Origin: Amoebophrya sp. A120
Taxonomy: Eukaryota > Sar > Dinophyceae > Syndiniales > Amoebophryaceae
Reading direction: 5' to 3'
Length of the DNA: 64,000 nucleotides
Assembly (NCBI GenBank): GCA_905178155.1
Contig: CAJINV010000010.1
Span: forward strand, 1,284,709-1,348,708
Shown here: one piece after another, positions 56,901 through 64,000 of the stretch
Layout of the letters: each line of letters starts with the position of its first letter
Position numbering within the stretch: the first letter of the stretch is position 1
Notes under the pieces: model-generated
The model's input: the letters and a program-made list of their open reading frames with translations, nothing else
The model's database searches: none
Told to the model about the DNA's origin: nothing
Translations under genes and position numbers: made by a program

Positions 56901-59587
56901 CAGCAATTTCCAGTAAAAAAATCCACCGACATCCCCATCGCCATAGCCCCCCTGATTGCGGAGGACACGCTCGGCCGGAAGAAGCAGGCGCTGGGGCCTT
57001 TGTTAGAAAAAGCGAAAATCGCCCGGGCGAAAACAACGAAAGCAGCGACTCCGATTCCTTCGCAAAGGACTGATATGATCACCAAAGGAACTTCATCAAG
57101 CAGCACAGCGGGCGCGTCTCGGAACTACAAGCTAAGTTTTCCTGCTAAAAAGCCTGCAAATAAGTTGAGCCGGAGGCAAAGGGAGAATCTCGCGCTACTC
57201 GTGAGGCTGCAACAGCAAGTGCCGAAGCTGGACTGTGAGCAATTTCTGATGAACTTTGCTGCGAAGACGAAATCACAGACCAGTCCGAACCAGGAGGACT
57301 TTGTGAAGTGGTACACTGGCATCTGTGACTTCTTCGACGACCAGGAGTTGGCGCTGTTAAAAGGTGTTTTCGCGGAAGTCTTGTGCGAGCAGGAATGTCC
57401 TTTACCGATTTACAATTTTCCGCAGGAACCAGAGAATCTGGACCATCTGGTTGCGCATCCACAAAGCACAACTCTCAGCACAAACAGTTCCGACCCCGAT
57501 TTAGCGGAGGATAAAGCGGCATCGGAGCACTTGAAGCAAGCGATTCAAACGGCGAATAGTGCGAAGATTCAGCACGGGTTGGTGTCGATGAAAAAACCTG
57601 AAAGTTTTATGATGGAGAAAGAAGCTGCTGGTGCTCCTGGTGGAAAGAACAGCAATAGTGGGGAGGTTATCAATAGCTCCCAGGACAGCAGTCCGAGCAG
57701 TTCGAGGGTAGTGGTGTCAAAAACTTCTACCGACGCGGGGGCCACTGCACCGGTCGAAACTACACAGCAAAATGGCAAATCGTCTTCTACTTCCTCGCGA
57801 ACAGGAGGAGGTGGATTTATTGCTCCTAGTACATCGTCGACAAAGATTCCGACTTTCATCGAAAACTTAATCGATCCGGCGATTTTTGATCCGGAAAAGG
57901 ACGCGGAAATGTCGTTGCACTACCTCGTATGCATTGCAAAATCATCGTACTAGTAGAAATCGCATCACAAATTTTTCCAGCATGACAAATGGAATTTGTC
58001 ATGCTGTTTTACCTTGGGATGGAGATTTGTAATGCATGGCTGCGATAATGGTTACGAGTGCGATACTTTTGCACGGGATACCTCGAGAACGTGCACACGC
58101 GGGAGCTCTGGTCGCAGTTGTTTCATGTCGTCGTGCAGGTTTTGGTGAAGGATCTGGTGCAAAAGCACCTTCGCCTGATCTTGCTCTACGAAGATTTCTT
58201 TTTGGAAAAATTTCTTCAACCCTTGAACGAACTACTGCAATCAATCTTCGAGACCGCAAAGCAGGAATGGAAAAAGCAAAGGCTTCTCAGCATGCGCATG
58301 GGGGAAGATAATGATAACGAAATTGAGGACTTGGAGGACACCGCGTCCTTTGCGTCTGTCAGTTCGGAGGAGGAAAGTAACCTCCAAAACGAGCAGCAAG
58401 TAGAAAGGGAAACGGAGAATATTGATGTTGGTACAGCTGTTGCTCCTGATGCGAAAGTGAAAGACAGTCTCGCAATGCAGCTGGACGACATAGAGAACCC
58501 GTTTGATGTTGATGCAGCTCCTGGACGAGGTGTTCTTGAGAAGAGTTCTCCTGCCGCTGTGTCGTCGCCCACAGAAACTCAAACTCGACCCACCCAGCCA
58601 ATGCTCGGGATCGTGTCGCCCCCCTCCAAGAAAAACCGCGGGACATCATCAGCAGGTGCAACTGCATCATCTTCACTTGGAAGTAACAGTGCGCAGAAGA
58701 CCAGCACGAGGACTGCTCAGATGAAGAACATTGCGGAGTTTTTGCCGACTATCTCCAGCAAGGAAGTTCAAGGCCCGTTGTCTTCCTCCGGTGCAAGAGC
58801 AAGAGAGCATCATGATGAATCCGACGAGAAGAGAAAAATAAACAACGACTCATATAACAACTACACCGAAGGTGACCTCCATGATGACGACGACGACCCC
58901 TTTCCAGACGGTTCCTGGGCCGACTCAGGCACAAATCCCGTTCCGAGCCACCGCGATTTGGAACCTCTGCTGGCGTTGCTCGACAGCTTCTCATTCCATC
59001 TGGAATTGTGCGTAGCGCTGGACAACGTCTTTTCCTCAAGTAGTACAGGAGGGAATATTAACGATTCATCTTTGAGCAACATCAAAACAGCGACGACGAA
59101 TGGCAGCGCTGGAGGTGGATATAATGATCACGCAGCTCGAAACAACACCAGCAAAAATTCCGCCGAGCAACTGGCCAAGAAGCACTTAATCGAGCAAATC
59201 CTCCAGAATCCGCAGCGATTGGCAAAGGATCTCGACCCGAGAAAGGATGTTTTCGCAAGGAAGATACTGGCAAGTTGCTTCTTTCGGAAGAACAGATCTC
59301 GCAGCGTCGATTCAACAGCGAGTGGGCTGCAGCATATGGCTTCTCAGAGCGCTGGAAATTATACTACGACAGCCGGCGCCGGTACTACCCCAGGAACAAG
59401 CGGGATGAGCCACACGGCCGCGGAGGATCATTTTCTTCTGCAGCAGCAGGATGAAGGTAGCCACGACAATATCGTTCTGAAGAAGCCGTTTGTGCAAGAG
59501 TTTCTGATCGAGGACCCCTTCACGCGTGTGTACGCGGAGGTCAGAGATCCCTTCACGCGAGTAGCGACCGCGTATGCGATGGCATAG
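50992..59587 (+). CDS. RAB3GAP1: Rab3GAP catalytic-subunit-like protein
   Basis: Very large (2302 residues, against 981 in human) relative of the Rab3 GTPase-activating catalytic subunit, which with its partner acts on Rab3/Rab18 in membrane traffic. Exons: 50992-52210, 52484-52542, 52854-53124, 53385-53811, 54056-55493, 55651-55701, 55986-57927, 58086-59587. Blocks matching the family, in order: DVFEIRDFTAVSPLEKL near residue 165 (human FEITDFTTASEWER), HPNTRRFGVRQFIMV, FQNCLLYQKFHVVFYCIEAEK, EDFVKWYTGICDFF, and FDPEKDAEMSLHYL followed by ELWSQLFHVVVQVLV. Between them lie long Ser/Thr/Gly/Gln/Pro-rich insertions (for example the poly-Pro run near 54495). The arginine-finger region was not pinpointed. 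Every intron is an introner (seven); there is no GT-AG intron in 8.6 kb. The start is the first Met of the first long exon; an upstream exon cannot be excluded. Confidence 0.75.
52211..52478 (-). mobile_element. Introner element F2
   Basis: TACCAAATGCAAAAATGTC to ACACTTTTGCAATCCATA. TSDs GCGGG (52206-52210) and GAGGG (52479-52483). Removal gives VTRERESQEISND. Confidence 0.88.
52543..52848. mobile_element. Introner element F6
   Basis: TATGAACGCCTCAGG, GAAATCCTGAAAGTGG; the right arm is the complement, ending GAGGCTTTCATA. Perfect TSD TTGCG (52538-52542, 52849-52853). Removal gives SAMLIAVRAAFP. Confidence 0.94.
53125..53379. mobile_element. Introner element F2
   Basis: TATGGATTGCAAATATGTC to GACATAATTGCGATGCATA, perfect TSD TGAGG (53120-53124, 53380-53384). 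Removal gives NQNPGEGVNGKT. Unusual in lacking the TATCAAA end that marks one side of other F2 copies. Confidence 0.93.
53812..54050. mobile_element. Introner element F7
   Basis: TATGGCGCTCTCAACTG, with a second CTCAACTGTTA; the right arm is the complement, ending GAGAACGCCATA. Perfect TSD TACCT (53807-53811, 54051-54055). Removal gives RARFVYLCEEFDAM. Sister copy at 30826-31077. Confidence 0.94.
55494..55645 (+). mobile_element. Introner element F1
   Basis: TATGCATTGCAAAAG to TTTTGCGCAGGATA. TSDs TCCGT (55489-55493) and TCCGC (55646-55650). Removal gives VLNFRAICTMYF. Confidence 0.88.
55702..55980. mobile_element. Introner element F3
   Basis: TATCCTGAGCAAAAATGTAC to CGTTTTTGCACAGGATA, perfect TSD TCTGG (55697-55701, 55981-55985). 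Its right end reads GCACAGGATA, the F1 terminus, instead of ACTCAGGATA. Only 51 nt of exon separate it from the preceding F1. Confidence 0.94.
57928..58080 (+). mobile_element. Introner element F1
   Basis: TATGCATTGCAAAATCATCG to TTTTGCACGGGATA, perfect TSD CCTCG (57923-57927, 58081-58085). Removal gives EMSLHYLENVHTREL, a conserved block. Confidence 0.94.
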
Positions 59588-60355
59588 TGAAGTAGAGGAA
59601 GAGCTGCAGCGAGACACAGATGAATTCGTCCAGATGTGAATGTGATGAGTTATGATCAAGACAAGGCACCTGCTTGAACTCGACGGAGATGATCATGACA
59701 GCGAGTTTCATTTTGAAAGCACGAGACCCATCAACATCCGTGCGACTTGTTCTTCGCGCGCACTTCTTGTGTGGGGACTACAATCAGAGGTGAGTCGATG
59801 CGGCGATGCAGATCATTATAGCGCAGCGATGCGAAAACAAGATATCCTCGGTAGTTCCACATCTAGTACCCCGGATGAGCAGTGGTCTTTGCATTTGCTC
59901 AGTTGTTGGTCTTTTTTTCGTGTATGCGAAGATCTTGTGCGAGGACTCTAGTGACCTAGAGATGAACAAGAAGAAGAATGCACAGCACACGATTGTCTGA
60001 TGAGCAGCGCGGTCTTGTTGTGCAGCCGTACTCAACTTCTGATCTCCTTTTCGTATATGATTTGTTTCCTCGTCTTCCTTTTCAGGACAATGTCAAGGAG
60101 AAGCATTCGCTTGTAGCTGTTAGCTCCTTTGTTCCGCTTAAAAAAACAAAAATCATTTATGACCATTGTGGTACTTTTTATTGCTGTTGCAAGTGCAACT
60201 CATCCCGAAGTAGCTTCGTATGTGTTTAGTACAAAATTTTTCTATATCGTATCTACCAAAATTATCACTAACAAAAAGAGAGAGTAATATCTAACACAAG
60301 ATGAAGAGAAACTCAAGAGAAGATCATTCGGAAAAATAAAATATCGAACAGAAAA
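59588..60355. other. Intergenic stretch
   Basis: AT-rich without recognisable gene, repeat or introner. Confidence 0.5.
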
Positions 60356-61744
60356 ATGATGGAAAGAGAACGAATTTTTACGCGAAAAGCGCTGACCGGC
60401 CTCTTCCTCCTCCGGTTTCTTGCGGTCCACGAAATAGTTTCTCCCAGTGCAGCTACGGCAGCTGCCTCGGCAAGTGGAAAGAAAACAACCACTGATGAAG
60501 AGACTGGCGGAACAAGTAGAACCAAACGGAAATGGGACGAAGAAGCTGAAGTAGATCCACCTTACGCAGCAAGAACTTCAACTTCTGACGAGCAGCATCA
60601 TTATCATACCGAATTCCAATTTTTACCAACTATCTCTAGTGCAGCGGCTCCTGCGGTGGGGGAACCCGCACCGGCACCATGGTTTTTTGATCAGCCTGAT
60701 TATCGCGGCCGGTTAGGTAGCTGTAACAACTTCCACTACGTCGAAAAAGGAGCGACTGATTTTTTGCAGCAAGAAGCCCCTGCGCAGTTCCTGCAAGCCG
60801 AGCAACCGCCCCAGCGTGGAAGACCCTCATCTGATGTCTCGACGACATTTTTGTACCAAAGAACACGACCAGTGCAGCAGCTGGAGCTGCCCAGCAGCAG
60901 TAGCTCAAGCTCTAGCTGCGCTCTCTCGACGACGCGAATAAAGGAAGATCCACCGCGGCCAGCATCTCACCTTCATCATCCTTATTTGAGCCGTGGACAA
61001 CATAATTCCACTTCTACGGGGGGGACGAGGTCCTTGTCGGGGACGACATCGACGTCGTCCCCCGGGACCACCATGAGCTTCCTAGCTGGAGGTTTTGAAC
61101 AAAGCACGTTAGGCATGGGTCCCAGCGTTGAAGTTGTTCATGATCTACAGTGCGATTTAGACTCTGACACCAAGAGAAACTACCGAGATCATATATTACT
61201 GCTGCCAGCGACATCAACTACGGAAGCTTCGTCCACGAGGCCGGGCGGAGAAGGAGAAGTTTCGGAGACAGTAGGAGGATATTCTAGCGGGAGTGGTAGT
61301 TTAGCTACTCTGCTGCATAATCAGGGGATCTACAACATTCTTGGTGGTGAAAATAATGCGAGGCAGATGAACACGACGACTTTGCGCGGCGAACATCACG
61401 GTGTAAAACGATCCGCACTTGTTCTGAAGAGTTGCATTCGTAAAAATCGTAGCTCCGGCGCTCGAAGCTCCGTTGACTGCATTGGCGGCGAAACTTCGCT
61501 CGCTGCGACACCCTTGAAGATGTCGACGTCCCAGCACAAGGAAGTGGTAGGCGAAGAAGTAGATGACTTATCTACTGCAGGAACAAGAATGCGAGTAAGA
61601 ACTACTGACCCGCACCACGACCACGAGCAGAGCCGCGCTGACCTAGGGTCAAAAGTACTCAAAATCGCTGGGATTTTTTTTGAATTAAAAAATTTTTTTT
61701 CCAATGATTCCATACCCGGAGCAGTGGCCGTCCGAGGAAGTTGA
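60356..61744 (+). CDS. Low-complexity hypothetical protein
   Basis: A single open frame of 462 codons with no family I recognise. Residues 9-30 (RKALTGLFLLRFLAVHEIV) resemble a signal peptide or anchor after a basic start. The rest is rich in Ser, Thr, Gly, Glu and His with poly-Ser runs and no clear domain. The last 50 residues overlap repeat DNA: the 42-bp sequence encoding RTTDPHHDHEQSRA recurs at 63137-63178, and the following A/T-rich segment has an inverted copy near 63062-63095. So the C-terminus, and perhaps the reading of the whole frame, may be disturbed by a repeat insertion. No introner interrupts it, unlike most genes here, which weakens the case for a real conserved gene. Confidence 0.4.
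   Translation: MMERERIFTRKALTGLFLLRFLAVHEIVSPSAATAAASASGKKTTTDEETGGTSRTKRKWDEEAEVDPPYAARTSTSDEQHHYHTEFQFLPTISSAAAPAVGEPAPAPWFFDQPDYRGRLGSCNNFHYVEKGATDFLQQEAPAQFLQAEQPPQRGRPSSDVSTTFLYQRTRPVQQLELPSSSSSSSSCALSTTRIKEDPPRPASHLHHPYLSRGQHNSTSTGGTRSLSGTTSTSSPGTTMSFLAGGFEQSTLGMGPSVEVVHDLQCDLDSDTKRNYRDHILLLPATSTTEASSTRPGGEGEVSETVGGYSSGSGSLATLLHNQGIYNILGGENNARQMNTTTLRGEHHGVKRSALVLKSCIRKNRSSGARSSVDCIGGETSLAATPLKMSTSQHKEVVGEEVDDLSTAGTRMRVRTTDPHHDHEQSRADLGSKVLKIAGIFFELKNFFSNDSIPGAVAVRGS
61599..61640 (+). repeat. 42-bp direct repeat, left copy
   Basis: Matches 63137-63178 with one difference (core ACCACGACCACGAGCAGAGC). It is followed at 61655-61685 by a segment (CGCTGGGATTTTTTT) whose inverse lies at 63062-63095. 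Confidence 0.92.
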
Positions 61745-62381
61745 GAGCCGACGGTGGGGAGTGCAGTGGCATATGGTTTAGAGCGGGGGCGAATTCGTCT
61801 TGAAGAGTGGGTTTGGGGCTACTGCCTCGCAGCCGGCGCAAAGAAACTGTAACAGGAGAAAAGCCGGCACACTGTTCAGGGCTTGAGCCTGGCCACTACA
61901 AAACAACACCAGCCTCGCCGGGCGAAGCCGCTGGGCCTGGCCTGAAACGGCCCGGAGTTTGGCTACTGTCTGCGCTGCGGCGTGTTTCCAGGCCGCGCCA
62001 TACTACAAGGCGCGCCAGTGGAGTTTTTGTGTCAGATCTCTCTGCTGCGCGTCTGCATGAAAAGAACGTTGCGACGGTGCCACACGACAGGGCCGCCGGC
62101 TTTCGTCCGCGCCAGCCCTCACTCGCGGTCCCAGTTTGGGACTGGCGCAGCGAAATTGCCTGTACTCCGCGGGGGGGCAAGAGCTGTTTTTCGTGTGTTG
62201 TAGATTGTTCCTTTTTTTTGTTCCGTCTGGGTCTACTACTTCGCCGCCCGATGGTATACCCGACGCGGGCTTGCAAATCTCCGCTGACGCCGGATTGCAA
62301 ATCTTCGCTGTCCGAGTTCTCATCTCCGCGCCGATCCCCTGTTCGGATCCCCGGTTCTGATCCATTTTCTATTTGAAATTG

Positions 62382-62486
62382 GATCAGAACAGGGGATCAG
62401 AACAGGGGATCAAAACAAGGGATCAGAACAGGGGATCAGAACAGGGGATCAGAACAGGGGACCCGAACAGGGGATCCGGAACCGGC
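62382..62486 (+). repeat. 13-bp tandem repeat (GATCAGAACAGGG)
   Basis: About eight copies, the last two degenerate. The first unit also pairs with the complementary GTTCTGATCCA at 62354-62364, forming a hairpin. Confidence 0.9.
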
Positions 62487-63136
62487 TTGGGAAACGGACA
62501 TCAAAATAGCACATTTGTGTCGCGGTTTCGGATTTGGTTTTTTTGCAGCTTGCTGGCCAGCCGCGGTGCCTGGCCTGGCTGATTCTGGCCCGGGGGCCTT
62601 CTGCTCGGGCTTCTCGTGTTTTGGAAATTGTCAGCAATCTGCCATAGCAATAGCGGCGAATCTGGTCGCAGGGGTCATGTTGCTGAAACATGTGCGCCAG
62701 TGCCGGCACGCTTTACATACGGGCGCTGCGGCAGCTCGCCGCCGACCGCATGCGGCGGCTTTTTCCAAAAGGCGTTTGCGGACTTGCGTCGGGCTTGATG
62801 CTTTTGAATATGAGTGAAGAGAAGTTGCGTGAAGAGCTTTGCATTGCATAGGACAGGGTGGGAGGGTGGTTTGTGTGTGATGATCAGAGCTGACACATGT
62901 TGGCAACTAGGCCTCACCCAAGTGCTTTCTTGCTCTTCGTCCGAGAGCGAAGACGAGCACAAACTCCGCCGGGCATTCTCATGGCTCGGCGCTAACCCTC
63001 CGCTTCAGCCACCGAGCAATCTTTCTTTCCGTCTCGGCGCGCTTGCCGCCTCAAAAAAATTTCAAAAATAAAAAAATCCCAGCGTTTTTGAACGTTTTTG
63101 AACACTGGTCATGCGCTAGGGGCCTGCCCAACTTGA

Positions 63137-63178
63137 GAACTACTGACCCGCGCCACGACCACGAGCAGAGCCGCGCTG
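63137..63178 (+). repeat. 42-bp direct repeat, right copy
   Basis: Near-identical to 61599-61640, 1.5 kb upstream. Confidence 0.92.
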
Positions 63179-63424
63179 GCTCGCCATCAAGTAGCCAAGA
63201 GAACTATAGTACTTGCAGCAACTAGAGCCAAACCTGGAACCGAACAAGGCTCAAAGAAGGCTACTTGCTTTATTTCTGAAATCTGCATGCTACTGTGGTG
63301 CAGACTAGGCTCAAACCTGGGCCAAGAAGGATCAAATCTCTAGAGATGACCTTTTTTTTCCTAATTTTCCTTGGTGAATCACCACGCTCCTGCGAAAAAA
63401 GATTGATAACGATTAGGGCGAACG

Positions 63425-63545
63425 CCTCTAGAGCTCAAAAACCTGTAGAGCTCAATCGCTAGAGCTGAATCTCTACAGCTGTTTGGTGATGTTCTAGAGC
63501 CTAAGCTCTACAGCTTCCGCCTATAGCGAGCACCTACAGCTCGAC
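63425..63545. repeat. Cluster of TAGAGCT/AGCTCTA words
   Basis: At least eight short words of the type TAGAGCT, AGCTCTA or CTACAGCT occur within 120 bp in both orientations, giving many possible small hairpins. Confidence 0.65.
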
Positions 63546-64000
63546 AGCCAAAAGGCTTTTTTATCGTTTCTCACACTAATCAGCTGCAGCTACCCGGCCG
63601 GTCTGTTCCTGTTGCCCCTGGTGCTTGCCTAGGAAGCCCAACACCGGGAGCACAGAAGCAACGAACCAAACGCGGTGGGGCTGGGGCTAATTCATCAGAA
63701 ACAACCAGCCGCATGGCTGTTGCCTCCATGCTGTGAGGCGTGGCCGCCGGTGCCGAGAGTAAAACTCAAAAACATAAACAGCACTGGCAGGCGTGCCTCT
63801 TACTTAGATTTGTTGGGAGGCAACCACCAGCAGCTGCGTGGTCCTGCTGCTTGCTACAGGGTATCGGGCCAAGTAGCCTCGCCGAAGGGCAGCCCGGATG
63901 GAAAAGCATGCACACAACAAGCCCAAGACCATACGCAAGAGAAACTTTCGGCGCACAGCGGCAGGCTGATGCGAAGGCAACAGATGTGAGCCGCCGCAGA

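Larger units (their letters stand above)
61745..64000. other. Repeat-rich 3' end of the window
   Basis: No recognisable gene. Moderately GC-rich from 61.8 to 62.8 kb, with a 13-bp tandem array, an inverted repeat pair and a 42-bp direct repeat, then AT-richer DNA with many AGCTCTA/TAGAGCT words. The frame at 63675-63989 runs to near the window end but shows no known domain. Confidence 0.5.

Noticed and set aside
8280-58080. CRISPR-like array (recurrent palindromic repeats at intervals)
   Set aside because: The repeats are paired ends of separate elements, have TSDs and lie in eukaryotic exons at irregular spacing.

Overview
ORGANISM. This is nuclear DNA of a protist. Genes are split by two kinds of intervening sequence: ordinary GT-AG introns, and short elements that start 5'-TAT (or TAC), end ATA-3', carry terminal inverted repeats and are flanked by 5-bp target-site duplications (TSDs). 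This is the hallmark of introner-like elements, which are known in particular from the parasitic dinoflagellate Amoebophrya (Syndiniales). I infer an Amoebophrya-like alveolate; no ribosomal RNA or spliced-leader sequence is present to confirm it. Every supported gene lies on the + strand.

LAYOUT. 2-1177: 3' part of an unrecognised gene. 2127-3115: protein with 33 Gly-Glu-Asn repeats. 3116-7844: no convincing gene, several repeats. 7845-14350: ABCF/GCN20-type ATPase. 15285-17943: PHB-depolymerase-like secreted esterase. 19011-21043: Zim17/DNLZ mitochondrial Hsp70 escort protein. 22411-25536: Delta24-sterol reductase (DHCR24). 27640-33468 and 34721-40123: two tandem threonyl-tRNA synthetase genes. 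43375-46658: FAF2-like UBA-UAS-UBX protein. 49089-50096: V-ATPase subunit F. 50992-59587: very long Rab3GAP catalytic-subunit-like protein. 60356-61744: low-complexity hypothetical protein. Three GC-rich islands of about 1 kb (near 26.0-27.0, 40.9-42.0 and 47.4-48.7 kb) fill intergenic gaps.

INTRONER SYSTEM. I reconstructed 46 elements, all interrupting coding exons, in about 13 sequence families (F1-F13). 29 have perfect 5-bp TSDs, 14 match at 4 of 5 bases and 3 at 3 of 5. In every case deleting the element plus one TSD copy restores the reading frame, and nine of the ten interrupted genes encode recognisable conserved proteins once this is done; spliced lengths sum to whole codons (ABCF 741 aa, esterase 631, Zim17 394, DHCR24 729, ThrRS-A 943, ThrRS-B 961, V-ATPase F 126, Rab3GAP-like 2302). 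Family keys: F1 TGCAAAAGTATCG, about 150 bp; F2 AAAATGTCTGGGTCTGG, about 260 bp; F3 GAGTAAAAACGT, about 280 bp; F4 CCCTCCCCCTC; F5 GTGTAAGTGTAA; F6 GAAATC-T-AAAGT; F7 CTCAACTGTTACA; F8 GTTAACGTTAACG; F9 CCCCCCTCCCCATATC; F10 CCCAC-GAAAAAA-C-GC; F11 GCAATACAAATTT; F12 and F13 singletons. No transposase gene is visible, so all look non-autonomous.

KEY OBSERVATION. The two ThrRS paralogues share all six GT-AG intron positions but none of their 8 and 3 introner elements, so the elements invaded after the duplication.
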